From Acidobacteriota bacterium (GTDB taxonomy: Bacteria; Acidobacteriota; Terriglobia; 20CM-2-55-15): a DNA stretch of 64,000 nucleotides. A program made the translations under genes and the position numbers. The notes below the pieces were generated by a model. That model worked only from the letters and a program-made list of their open reading frames with translations. It had not been told where the DNA came from and searched no databases. Of the stretch, positions 35,101 through 43,380 are shown one piece after another (the stretch's first letter is position 1; every line of letters starts with the position of its first letter). The stretch lies in the NCBI GenBank assembly GCA_022821145.1, contig JAJEEE010000037.1:171690-235689 (forward strand), given 5' to 3'.

Positions 35101-36118
35101 GCGGCGGCATGCGTCGACGCGGACCGACGTCGCCAACGGCGACTTCGTCGACGTGGCGGATTGGCTCAACCGCACGAACACCGGAACCATCCAGACCGGA
35201 CCGGGCATCGTCCGGGGCGGACTGCTCCGTTCCAGCGGGCAGTTCCCCGAGAACTTCATCACGGCGAATCCGCAGTTCAACAACGTGCACCTGGCGGAAA
35301 ACGTCAACAGCTCCATCTACCATTCGCTGCAGGTCCAGGCCACGCTGCGGGAAACGCACGGGATCAACTACCAGGCGACCTACACCTGGAGCCGGAACCT
35401 GGGAATCTTCGCACTCGGCGGCGACGGGTTCCGCGACCCGATGGCGCGCCACCTGGACTACACGCGGCAGGCGAACGACCGGACGCACGCGTTCCGCAGC
35501 TTCGGAACGTTCCGGCTGCCGTTCGGCCCGGGGCGGCTGATCGGCTCGAACGCACCCGGCTGGCTCGCCCGCCTGATCGAGGGTTGGCAGCTCGGCACGA
35601 TCATCAACCTGACATCCGGCGCCCCGCTGACCGTCGGCGCGGGCCAGACGCTCTACGGGACCGGGACACCGGACTTCGTCGGCGGCTTCCCGCGCGATGG
35701 CGGAGTCGTCTGGGGTCCCAACGACCAGTTCGGCAACTTCTTCCCGCAGCGGTACCAGCCGGTCGACGACCCGCAGTGCGCATCGTTGCCGGACGTCATC
35801 AAGAGCCGATGCACGATCAACGCCCTGGCCGACCCCTCGGGAAACATCATGCTGCAACATCCTCGGCCCGGCGAGTTGGGGACGCTCGGCCTGAACACGA
35901 TCACGGGTCCGGGAAGCTGGGAAGTGGACCTGAACATCGAGAAGTCGATCCAGATCGGCGAGGCGCGGAGCGTCAGCGTACGGATGGACGCGCAGAACAT
36001 CTTCAACCATCCCACGCCGGCCAACCCCAACCTGAACATCAACTCCGGGGTCTTCGGAGAGATCCGGAACAAGACCGGGAACCGGGAAATCTCGGCCCAG
36101 ATCCGACTGGACTTCTAG
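32144..36118 (+). CDS. Giant TonB-dependent receptor, Oar-like, with carboxypeptidase-regulatory domain
   Basis: A 1324-residue outer-membrane protein. Signal peptide to about residue 24; a carboxypeptidase-regulatory-like domain at about 27-110 (SGTVTDATGALIPGVEITA is its first strand pair); a plug domain up to about 260; then a long beta barrel ending in IRLDF, with the terminal aromatic used for outer-membrane insertion. This architecture is typical of Oar-like receptors that are strongly expanded in Acidobacteriota; ligands are unknown, with peptides, glycans and oligosaccharides proposed. AAGGAG at 32133-32138 precedes ATG 32144. A paralogue of similar length lies at 55639. A strong terminator follows, so it is probably monocistronic. 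Confidence 0.93.
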   Translation: MKRCRKTLPLTLTLLLLATPAVLSAQVINAALSGTVTDATGALIPGVEITATNTDTGIAATAVSNETGTYRFPSLRPGPYEVTAELPGFQAQSYSLNLGSSQQILRNFELQVGALATEVEVTVAADEVLTTLVQSVADTLPAEEVLDLPLVGRNVSAIAARTVGGVIARGNEAGTNEHTTIAGIPAQGSRAINIQIDGMTVNNGRHELGLQSATFINPDMVAEVRVVVAAVDVETPGSSQLQVRTRSGTNEFHGSAVWNVLNSALNANSWSNNRLGRDKDWFNRNQYTASIGGPIFRNKTFFYFLFDGQRALTKQTVDTVVLTDTARQGIFRFFPGVNNGNAEQARSGSGVTLRAPVVDAAGNPLDWTQIPGATGPMQSFSVFGDALNTGDPNRTGMDPTGFMARLIGDMPRPNAFNGGDGLNTAVHRWTRRTTPGSLGRGGDPLRFNRRQFNIKIDHDFNPFHRLTGSWIVERRRTTNNQVSPWPNGFDGDGGTKPTVYTLSFTSTLTPNLLNEAKFGRRVTTLEWLPPYLHSDPEIAQAAFDYMPQINGTPVLMHPTLFSQNMINCQGLCGNIGNKSPLNTYANTMSWTTGNHSFKFGAERRFQSSLGWSAGEVIPHAYGGAGDVPVQGIDQIPGLLPANQTLAENVLLSLSGSLDYIAQKFEIREPTDTRFLDFRDTWAHPDNPPGTNARLKDWHMNEFNFFVKDDWQVTPNFTLNLGVRYDLIQVPVLYSASGANFTPGLEGGTQTAWGYSGGFDGWMSGGTQRRGPDTRVVLIGEGTENSGQGIWNGDHNNWAPAIGFAWSPDFLGGDRTTVRGGYQITYQLPGDSFSWIDVDIGGLPGFVYQPDDEGDGSFRNFSDIVVPIDIGGAEPFRAIPITERSQTLRVHHPDYETPYVQTFTLGVTHALSSNLTLDVKYVGTRGMKMHETYNLNAEDIRGNGLLQALNITRAGGDAEIFDRMMGGLNMGRGIGVVGVDVTGSEALRRHASTRTDVANGDFVDVADWLNRTNTGTIQTGPGIVRGGLLRSSGQFPENFITANPQFNNVHLAENVNSSIYHSLQVQATLRETHGINYQATYTWSRNLGIFALGGDGFRDPMARHLDYTRQANDRTHAFRSFGTFRLPFGPGRLIGSNAPGWLARLIEGWQLGTIINLTSGAPLTVGAGQTLYGTGTPDFVGGFPRDGGVVWGPNDQFGNFFPQRYQPVDDPQCASLPDVIKSRCTINALADPSGNIMLQHPRPGELGTLGLNTITGPGSWEVDLNIEKSIQIGEARSVSVRMDAQNIFNHPTPANPNLNINSGVFGEIRNKTGNREISAQIRLDF

Positions 36119-36127
36119 CGGTCGGCT

Positions 36128-36160
36128 GGAACCCGCCGGGACCTCCACCCGGCGGGTTCC
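36128..36160 (+). terminator. Perfect 13-base-pair hairpin without T-run
   Basis: GGAACCCGCCGGG (36128-36140) and CCCGGCGGGTTCC (36148-36160) around a seven-base loop, 9 bases after the receptor stop. Without a T-run it is probably a transcript-stabilising or auxiliary hairpin acting together with the terminator just downstream. Confidence 0.6.
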
Positions 36161-36185
36161 GTGACCCCTCAGTCTGCAAGCACGG

Positions 36186-36220
36186 AACGTCGAGCCCCCA
36201 CCGGGGCTCGACGTTTTTTA
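36186..36220 (+). terminator. Rho-independent terminator after the receptor gene
   Basis: Arms ACGTCGAGCCCC (36187-36198) and GGGGCTCGACGT (36203-36214) pair perfectly around CACC and run into TTTTTATT. It separates the receptor from the downstream DUF1592 gene, which therefore needs its own promoter within 36215-36258 or read-through. Confidence 0.9.
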
Positions 36221-36258
36221 TTGGGAATGCCGCGCCGATCGCGCGAGACTGTAGCTCT

Positions 36259-38667
36259 GTGAACACTCGATTCGGATGGACGGTCGTATTCGTGTTGGCG
36301 GCGGCGCCATCCGCGACGGCCTCCCAGTCCAACCCCATCGCGGAATCCCGCGCCGTCATCGACCGGTACTGCGTCACCTGCCACAACCAGCAGAGCCGGA
36401 CCGCGGGACTGGCGCTCGACGCGATGGACCTCGCGCGCGTCGGCGACGACGCCGAAACCTGGGAGAAGGCGGTCCGCAAGCTGCGCGTGGGCATGATGCC
36501 GCCCCGGGGCGCCCCCAGACCCGACGATTCGGAACGCAGCCGGCTCATCGGCTGGCTCGAAACGGAATTGGATCGGGCATGGGAGGCGGAACCGAACCCC
36601 GGCCGGCCACTCCTGGCGCGCCTGAACCGGACCGAGTACGCCCACGCCATCCGCGACCTGCTGGCGCTCGACGTGGATCCGTCCGTCCTGTTGCCGCCCG
36701 ACGACGCGGCGTACGGCTTCGACAATATCGGGGACGTGCTGGGCGTGTCACCGGTCCTGCTCGAACGCTACATGGACGCTGCCGGAAGGGTCAGCGCGCT
36801 GGCCGTGGGGGACATGGACACCGCGCCGGGAAGCGAAACGTTCCGAATTCGACAGGATGCGTCCCAGGACATCCACTTGGAGGGCATGCCGATCGGCACA
36901 GTGGGCGGCATCCGGGCGGACGTCACGCTGCCGTTGGACGGCGAGTACATCCTCGCCGTCCGCATGTTCCGGACCAACCTCGGCGTGATGCGCGGGTTGG
37001 AGTATCCCCACCGGATCGAGTACGCGGTGGACGGTGAACGCGTCCACGTGTTCGACATGGGCGGCGAGGAGGACTTCGCGGCCAACCTGGTCAACATGAC
37101 GCGCCTCGGCGACGAGATCGACGCCCGGGGGCGCGTCCGGTTGTCGCTGAAGGCCGGCCCGCGCGTGATCACCGCCGCGTTCCTGGAACGCACGGCGGCG
37201 GCCAACCCGACGCGGCTGCAGCCGTTCATCCGCAGCTCGACCGACACGCGGGACACCTCCGGGCACCCGCACTTCGAAATGTTCAGCATCACCGGGCCCT
37301 TCGATCCGACCGGCCCGGGAGACACGCCGTCTCGCCGCAAGATCTTCACCTGCCATCCGGACCGGGGTGACGCCGAAGACGCCTGCGCCCGGACAATCGT
37401 CCGCGACCTGGCGCGCCGCGCCTACCGGGGGCAGTTGACCGACGGGGATCTGGAACGGCTCGACGCGTTCTATCGCGAGGGACGCAACGTCGGGGGGTTC
37501 GAGCAGGGCGTCCAGGTGGCGCTCCAGAGAATCCTGGCCAGCCCGAAGTTCGTGTTCCACGTCGAGACCGAGCCCGCCGGCGCCGCGCCCGGCGCGGCTT
37601 ACCCGATCACGGACCTGGAGCTGGCGTCCCGGCTGTCGTTCTTCCTGTGGTCCAGCATCCCGGACGACGCGCTGCTGGATCTGGCCGAGGCGGGCCGGCT
37701 GCGCGAAGCAGGCGTGCTGGAGGCCCAGGTGCGGCGCATGCTGGCCGATCCCCGGGCCGAGGCCTTGACCACCGACTTCGCCGCGCAGTGGTTGTATCTG
37801 CGGAACCTCCGCAACATGCAGCCGCTGTCGGAGGCCTATCCCGATTTCGACGACAACCTGAGGCGGGCCTTCGAGCGGGAGACGTCGCTGTTCTTCCGGA
37901 GCATCGTCGACGAGGACCGGAACGTCCTGGACCTGATGCGCGCCGACCATACGTTCCTGAACGAACGCCTGGCCCGGCACTACGGCGTACCCAATATCTA
38001 CGGCAGCCGCTTCCGGCGCGTGACGCTCGCCGACGAGACCCGGCGCGGCCTCCTGGGGAAGGGCGCCATCCTGATGGTGACCTCGCACACCGACCGGACG
38101 TCGCCCGTGGTGCGCGGCAAGTGGGTTCTCGAAAACCTGCTCGGGGCGCCCCCGCCGCCGCCTCCGCCGATGGTTCCGCCCCTTGAAGACGCCGGCGGCG
38201 GGACGGACCGTGTTCTGACGATGCGGGAGCGCATGGAGGCGCACCGCGCCAACCCGGCCTGCGCGGGATGCCACGTGATCATGGATCCGATCGGGCTGGC
38301 GATGGAGAACTTCGACGCCGTCGGCGCGTGGCGCACGCGCGACGGCAGCTCGGTGACCGCGCTGGGAAGCCCGATCGACGCGTCGGGGCAACTGATGGAC
38401 GGCACGCGCGTCGACGGCGTGGTGGCGCTCCGGAACGCGTTGCTCGCCGATCCCGAGATATTCGTGTCCACGTTGACCGAAAAGCTGATGGTGTACGCGC
38501 TCGGGCGCGGACTGGGGTACTACGACATGCCCGTCGTGCGCTCGATTGTGAGAGAATCTGCGAATAACGACTACCGTTTCTCGTCACTGATCGAAGGAAT
38601 CGTCGGGAGCGCGCCGTTCCAGCGGAGAATCCCGTCCGACGGCGGCGCCCGGCAAGCATCGAACTGA
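36259..38667 (+). CDS. DUF1587/1595/1592/1588/1585 multidomain protein with two haem c motifs (module copy A)
   Basis: An 802-residue exported protein. Signal peptide to about residue 22; a cytochrome-c-like start with CVTCH at 38-42; then the DUF1587, DUF1595, DUF1592, DUF1588 and DUF1585 series. A second haem motif, CAGCH at 668-672, is followed by the DPIGLAMENFD signature of DUF1588. A run of prolines near 630-640 separates the DUF1592 and DUF1588 parts. The family is widespread in Planctomycetes, Myxococcota and Acidobacteriota with no proven reaction. GTG 36259 gives a correct signal peptide but has a poor ribosome site. It is followed 23 bases later by the DUF1552 gene. Confidence 0.9.
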   Translation: MNTRFGWTVVFVLAAAPSATASQSNPIAESRAVIDRYCVTCHNQQSRTAGLALDAMDLARVGDDAETWEKAVRKLRVGMMPPRGAPRPDDSERSRLIGWLETELDRAWEAEPNPGRPLLARLNRTEYAHAIRDLLALDVDPSVLLPPDDAAYGFDNIGDVLGVSPVLLERYMDAAGRVSALAVGDMDTAPGSETFRIRQDASQDIHLEGMPIGTVGGIRADVTLPLDGEYILAVRMFRTNLGVMRGLEYPHRIEYAVDGERVHVFDMGGEEDFAANLVNMTRLGDEIDARGRVRLSLKAGPRVITAAFLERTAAANPTRLQPFIRSSTDTRDTSGHPHFEMFSITGPFDPTGPGDTPSRRKIFTCHPDRGDAEDACARTIVRDLARRAYRGQLTDGDLERLDAFYREGRNVGGFEQGVQVALQRILASPKFVFHVETEPAGAAPGAAYPITDLELASRLSFFLWSSIPDDALLDLAEAGRLREAGVLEAQVRRMLADPRAEALTTDFAAQWLYLRNLRNMQPLSEAYPDFDDNLRRAFERETSLFFRSIVDEDRNVLDLMRADHTFLNERLARHYGVPNIYGSRFRRVTLADETRRGLLGKGAILMVTSHTDRTSPVVRGKWVLENLLGAPPPPPPPMVPPLEDAGGGTDRVLTMRERMEAHRANPACAGCHVIMDPIGLAMENFDAVGAWRTRDGSSVTALGSPIDASGQLMDGTRVDGVVALRNALLADPEIFVSTLTEKLMVYALGRGLGYYDMPVVRSIVRESANNDYRFSSLIEGIVGSAPFQRRIPSDGGARQASN

Positions 38668-38690
38668 GGCGGCAGAGGAGGTTGTCAGGC

Positions 38691-40004
38691 ATGTTCATCA
38701 CCCGGAAGTCTCTATCGAGGCGGACCGTTCTGCGCGGAATGGGCGCGATGGCCGGGCTGCCGTTCCTGGAAGCCATGACGCCCGCGCTCACGGCGACGGC
38801 CCAGACGGCCGCGAACCCGTTGAAACGGTTCGGCGTCGTGTTCGTGCCGTTGGGAGAGCGGCCCGGATACTGGACGCCGTCGACGGTGGGCCCGGATTTC
38901 GAGTTCACGACCATCCTCCAGCCGCTGGAAGCGTTTCGCCACTCCATGACCGTCGTGTCCAACCTGGCCAATCCCCTGGACGGTCACGCCGTGAGCGTGG
39001 CCGCGTGGCTGAGCGGGTCGATTCCGTTCCGGACCATCGCCGAGAACGTGCGGGCCGGAAAGACGATCGACCAGGTCATCGCGGACCGGATCGGCCAGGA
39101 AACGCCGTTCCCCTCCCTGGAGGCGGCGACCGAGGACTTCACCGGATGGATCGGCGGCTGCGACACGGCCTACAGTTGCGCGTACATGAACACGATCTCC
39201 TGGAAGACGCCGACCACGCCGCTTCCGATGGAGATCAACCCGCGCGTGCTGTTCGAGCGCATGTTCGGGCGTCCCGGAACCGCCGAGCAGCGGACGCGCC
39301 GCATGCGCGAGAACCGCACGATTCTGGACTCGATCCGCGACGACGTGGCCGAGCTGGAAGGGCGGCTCGGAAGCCGGGACCGGCAACGGCTGGGCGACTA
39401 CCTGGACAACGTCAACGAGATCGAGCAGCGCATTCGAAGGACCGAGCAACAGGGCGCCGCCAGCGTGACGGTGCCGGACGCGCCCATCGGCATTCCGGAG
39501 TCGTTCGAAGAGCACGCGATGCTGATGTACGACCTGCTCGCCGTGGCCCTGGAAGCGGACCTGACGCGCGTGTTCACCTACATGACCTCGCGCGACGCCA
39601 GCCAGCGGGTCTATCCGGAGATCGGCGTCCTGGAGCCGCATCACGCGATGTCCCACCACGGGAACGATCCCGACAAGATCGCCGGACTGGTCACGCTGAA
39701 CACGTACCACACGGAGCTGTTCGGCCGCTTCCTCGACCGGCTGCGTTCGACGCCGGACGGGGACGGCTCGCTGCTGGATCATTCCCTGATCCTGTTCGGC
39801 AGCGGCATGAGCGAGAGCGATACGCACTCGCGCCTGGACATTCCGACGCTGCTGGTCGGCGGCCAGGCCGGAGGAATCCGGGGCAACCGTCACATCCAGG
39901 CGGAACCGGACACGCCGTTCTCGAACCTGATGGTGTCGCTCGCGAACGCGTTCGATTGCGAGCTCGACGGTTTCGGGTTGAGCACGGGAGCGATCGAGAT
40001 ATAG
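38691..40004 (+). CDS. DUF1552 protein with Tat signal (module copy A)
   Basis: A 437-residue protein of the DUF1552 family (alkaline-phosphatase-superfamily-like, related in context to DUF1501). A twin-arginine signal SRRTVLRG at residues 9-16 precedes a hydrophobic stretch, so it should be exported folded. DUF1552 genes commonly follow DUF1592 genes, and the reaction is unknown. AGGAGG at 38676-38681 with nine bases to ATG 38691 fixes the start; an in-frame TTG upstream overlaps the site. A paralogue with the same N-terminal wording lies at 46653-47972. Confidence 0.92.
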   Translation: MFITRKSLSRRTVLRGMGAMAGLPFLEAMTPALTATAQTAANPLKRFGVVFVPLGERPGYWTPSTVGPDFEFTTILQPLEAFRHSMTVVSNLANPLDGHAVSVAAWLSGSIPFRTIAENVRAGKTIDQVIADRIGQETPFPSLEAATEDFTGWIGGCDTAYSCAYMNTISWKTPTTPLPMEINPRVLFERMFGRPGTAEQRTRRMRENRTILDSIRDDVAELEGRLGSRDRQRLGDYLDNVNEIEQRIRRTEQQGAASVTVPDAPIGIPESFEEHAMLMYDLLAVALEADLTRVFTYMTSRDASQRVYPEIGVLEPHHAMSHHGNDPDKIAGLVTLNTYHTELFGRFLDRLRSTPDGDGSLLDHSLILFGSGMSESDTHSRLDIPTLLVGGQAGGIRGNRHIQAEPDTPFSNLMVSLANAFDCELDGFGLSTGAIEI

Positions 40005-40015
40005 CGGGTCGAGCC

Positions 40016-41422
40016 ATGCATCGCACGAGCGTTCGAGGGCGCGGGCTCGCCATTTTCTTCGCCGGCCTCGCGGCGGCCGGCGCCATGGGCGCCGCCCACG
40101 GGGCGCTTGCCCTGACGGGCCCCGCGCAAACCAACGACGTTGCGGGCGCGGACCCGGACGGCATGACGCCTCTGCACTGGGCCGCCTACGAGGACGACGT
40201 CGACGGCGCGCTCGCGCTGCTCGAGGCGGGCGCCGATCCCGACGCTCGCAACCGTTACGGCGTCACGCCGCTGTCGCTGGCCGCGCTGAACGGCAACGCC
40301 GTCCTGATCGAAGGCCTTCTCGAAGCGGGAGCGGATCCGAACACCGTTACGCGCGAGGGCGAAACGGTTCTGATGATCGCCGCCCGCACCGGCCGGCCCG
40401 AAGCGGTACGGGCGCTCCTGGCGGCCGGCGCCGATCCCGACGCTCGTGAAACGTGGCAGGAACAGACGGCGTTGATGTGGGCCGCCGCCGAAAACAACGC
40501 CGCGGCGATCGAGTCTCTCGCGGCGGCCGGGGCCGGCTTGGACCTGCAGTCCAAGGTGTGGGAGTTCCCCGAGTACAGGTACGAGACCAACGGGATGGCC
40601 GTGTTCCAGCTCCCGCGCGGCGGCTGGACGGCGTTGATGTACGCCGCGCGGCAGAACGCCCAGGACGCCGCCCGGGCGCTCGCGGCCGCGGGGGCGGACC
40701 TGGACGCCGTGGACGGCGACGGATCGACGGCGCTCCAGTTGGCCGTCATCAACATCCACTACGACATGGCCGCGCTGCTCGTCGAGCTCGGCGCGGATCC
40801 CGACGTCCAGGACTCGAGCGGGATGACGGCGTTGTACGCGGCCGTCGACATGCGGGCGCCGGCCGGCATGATGACCCGGCCGAACCCCAGCCTTCCGAAC
40901 ACGGCCCGGCTCGACGCCGCCGGCCTGGTGCGCGTGCTCCTCGAGAACGGGGCCGATCCCGACCGGCCGCTGGCGAAACCCATCATCGGCCGGCACAACA
41001 ACCTGGTCGGAGACACATCGCTGGGCGAGGGCGCCACGCCGTTGGCGCGCGCGGCCCGAAGGAACGACGTGGCGATGATTCGGCTGCTCCTGGAATTCGG
41101 CGCCGATCCCACCGTCACCCTGAAGGACCGCACGACGCCGGCGATGATCGCCACGTCCCTGTCCGCGATCGAGCTGCTCGTGGAGCACGGCGTGGACGTG
41201 GACGCGTTCAACACCGACGGCGCCTCCATCGTGCACGCCGCGGCGGCGCGGGGCGCCGACGACGTGATCCGCTACGCCGCCGGGCGGGGCGCCCGGCTCG
41301 ACCGGCCGGACCGCCGGGGGCGCACGCCGCTGGACATGGCGCTGGGGGCGGGCGGCGGCCGCGGGGGCGGACAGGTTCGCGAGACCACGGCCGCGCTGCT
41401 TCGAGAACTGGCGGCCGAGTAG
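40016..41422 (+). CDS. Secreted ankyrin-repeat protein (module copy A)
   Basis: A 468-residue protein with a signal peptide to about residue 33 and ankyrin repeats through most of its length; repeat units carry the GxTPLxxAAxxG and LLxxGADPx signatures about 33 residues apart (first unit near 48, last near 440). A non-repeat insert is visible after about residue 180 and another around 285. Ankyrin stacks bind proteins, and the signal peptide places this one in the periplasm or outside. Twelve bases separate it from the DUF1552 gene, but no good ribosome site precedes ATG 40016, so translation may be coupled. Confidence 0.9.
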   Translation: MHRTSVRGRGLAIFFAGLAAAGAMGAAHGALALTGPAQTNDVAGADPDGMTPLHWAAYEDDVDGALALLEAGADPDARNRYGVTPLSLAALNGNAVLIEGLLEAGADPNTVTREGETVLMIAARTGRPEAVRALLAAGADPDARETWQEQTALMWAAAENNAAAIESLAAAGAGLDLQSKVWEFPEYRYETNGMAVFQLPRGGWTALMYAARQNAQDAARALAAAGADLDAVDGDGSTALQLAVINIHYDMAALLVELGADPDVQDSSGMTALYAAVDMRAPAGMMTRPNPSLPNTARLDAAGLVRVLLENGADPDRPLAKPIIGRHNNLVGDTSLGEGATPLARAARRNDVAMIRLLLEFGADPTVTLKDRTTPAMIATSLSAIELLVEHGVDVDAFNTDGASIVHAAAARGADDVIRYAAGRGARLDRPDRRGRTPLDMALGAGGGRGGGQVRETTAALLRELAAE

Positions 41423-41432
41423 ACCCGCGCAC

Positions 41433-42194
41433 ATGCCTCCGAGAACGCCCGTATTCGCGATACTGACCGGCATCCTCTTCACCGGCGCGCAGGCCGCCGC
41501 CCAGGACCCCGACTCCATCGCCCGGATCTGGGACGGCGTGTTCACGACCGGACAGGCGGCGCGGGGACAATCCGAGTTCGATCGCGTGTGCGCGCGCTGT
41601 CACAACCTGGAGCTGACCGGCTCGGAGCGCGGGCCGGCGATCGCGGGCGACGCGTTCCGGGCGAACTGGGAGAACGGGACGCTCGGCGGCCTGTTCGCCC
41701 GGATTCGGGACACGATGCCGCAAGGCAATCCGGGCACCCTCGACGAGGCGGTCAAGGCGGACGTCCTGGCCTACATCCTCGATCGCAACGGCTATCCCGC
41801 GGGCGATGAGGAACTCCGCCCGGACCCGGCGTCGTTGGACGCGGTATGGATCCTCCCGGAGGGCGTCGACACGGTCGGACCGCAGAACTACGCCCTCGTG
41901 CGCGTCGTGGGATGCCTGACTCCGCGCCCCGAAAACCGCTGGGCGTTGACGATGGCGTCCGCGCCGGCCGCGACGCCGGACGAAACCTCACCGCCCGGCG
42001 CGCTGGAGAGGGCGCGAACCGACCCGCTCGGAACCGGGACCATCGAGTTGATCAGCGTGCGCGCCGCGCACGAGGCGACCCGCCACGCGGGCCGGAAGAT
42101 GGAGGCGCGGGGCCTCCTCTACGCCGAGCCCGGCCGCGCGGAATTGAACCTGACGTCGCTGGTCGTGGTGGACGCGGAGTGCGGCGGCGGATGA
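41433..42194 (+). CDS. Periplasmic cytochrome c with extra C-terminal domain
   Basis: A 253-residue exported protein. Signal peptide to about residue 23; single haem motif CARCH at 53-57; Met95 (DTMPQG) is a plausible sixth ligand. The cytochrome ends near residue 120. A second domain of about 110 residues starts with ALVRVVGCL and has no catalytic motif that I recognise; this short domain recurs as a C-terminal partner in other Acidobacteriota secreted proteins as far as I recall. It follows the ankyrin gene by 10 bases and may carry electrons for the DUF1592 protein. Confidence 0.85.
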   Translation: MPPRTPVFAILTGILFTGAQAAAQDPDSIARIWDGVFTTGQAARGQSEFDRVCARCHNLELTGSERGPAIAGDAFRANWENGTLGGLFARIRDTMPQGNPGTLDEAVKADVLAYILDRNGYPAGDEELRPDPASLDAVWILPEGVDTVGPQNYALVRVVGCLTPRPENRWALTMASAPAATPDETSPPGALERARTDPLGTGTIELISVRAAHEATRHAGRKMEARGLLYAEPGRAELNLTSLVVVDAECGGG

Positions 42195-42204
42195 GTGGCG
42201 CGTG

Positions 42205-43380
42205 ATGCGAGCCTCACTTCTGTTCGCCGCGATCGGGCTGGCCCATCCGGCGGCGAGTCCGGCCGCCGTCGCGCAGACGGACGGAGCGGACGCGCTGTTG
42301 GCCCGAGCCCTCGACGATCTCGGCTCCGGACGCGTCTACGAGGCCGTCGAGGGCCTGAGGGGGATCGTCGAGGCCGACCCGTCGGCCGCCACCGCGTACT
42401 TCTACCTGTCGGTGATCCACACGGAAGCCGGCCAGCTCGACACGGCGCGGCGCCTGATGGAACGCGCGCTGGAGACCCAGCCCGAAGAGGGGAAGTTCCA
42501 CTACCAACTCGGCGTCATCCTGCACCGCGGCGACGACCGCGTGGCCGCCCGATCCGCGCTGCGGAACGCCCTGGATCTGGGAATGGACGGCGACGAAGCC
42601 GCCGCGTGGCGGGAGCTGGGGGACGTTCACGTGCTGTTGCTGGAACGCGGCGCGGCGCTCGAGGCGTATCGCCGAGCCGTGGAGCGGGAGCCCGAAGACG
42701 CGCGCAACCGCCTGGCGCTGGGCCAGTATTACCTCGATCAGCACGAATCGGAAGCCGCGCTGGAACACCTGCGCGCGGCCGCCGCGCTCGATCCGGACCT
42801 GGAGGGGACGCATGCGGGTCTCGGCGTGGCCCTCGCCCGGACGGGCGATACCGACGCCGCCATCGAAACGCTCCGCCGCGGCGTCGAGATCAATTCGGCC
42901 GACCAGACGTCCAGGTACGCTCTCGCCCAGAGCCTGATGGCCGCGGGCCGCGCCGACGAAGCCCGGGACCAGATGGAGGCGTACCGGCAGCTCGAGACCC
43001 GGATCTCGCGGTCCAACGCGGCCCTGGAAGAGGGCGCCCTGCGGTTCGAAGCCGGCAACCTGGCCGAAGCCCGCGGACTGTTCGAAGAGGCGGTCGCGTT
43101 GGCGCCCAACTACAGCGCCGGTCACCAGGAACTGGGCCGCGTGCTACTGGCCGACGGCGAGACCGAGGCCGCGGCCGCCGCGCTGGAGCGCGCCGTCCTG
43201 CTGAACCCGCTGAATGCGGCGGCATACTTCAGCCTGGGCGAGGCGCTTCGGCAGGCCGGACGGCTGGACGCGGCGCTCGATGCGGCCAGGAGGGCGACGG
43301 TCCTGGACGGCGGCAACGCACGGTATCGCCGCCAGTTCGACGCGATCCGGCGCGAGACGGGTCGGGAACCGGTCGACTGA
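42205..43380 (+). CDS. Secreted TPR protein preceding a CRTAC1-like gene
   Basis: A 391-residue protein with a signal peptide to about residue 26 and about ten tetratricopeptide repeats of 34 residues (for example motifs ending AxxLDPxL or AVxLxPNY) from about 30 to 385. It is a protein-binding scaffold without a catalytic motif. GTG 42202 and ATG 42205 are both possible starts. It ends at the base before the CRTAC1-like start, so coupling is certain. The same TPR-then-CRTAC1 order is seen at 51684-55545. Confidence 0.9.
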   Translation: MRASLLFAAIGLAHPAASPAAVAQTDGADALLARALDDLGSGRVYEAVEGLRGIVEADPSAATAYFYLSVIHTEAGQLDTARRLMERALETQPEEGKFHYQLGVILHRGDDRVAARSALRNALDLGMDGDEAAAWRELGDVHVLLLERGAALEAYRRAVEREPEDARNRLALGQYYLDQHESEAALEHLRAAAALDPDLEGTHAGLGVALARTGDTDAAIETLRRGVEINSADQTSRYALAQSLMAAGRADEARDQMEAYRQLETRISRSNAALEEGALRFEAGNLAEARGLFEEAVALAPNYSAGHQELGRVLLADGETEAAAAALERAVLLNPLNAAAYFSLGEALRQAGRLDAALDAARRATVLDGGNARYRRQFDAIRRETGREPVD

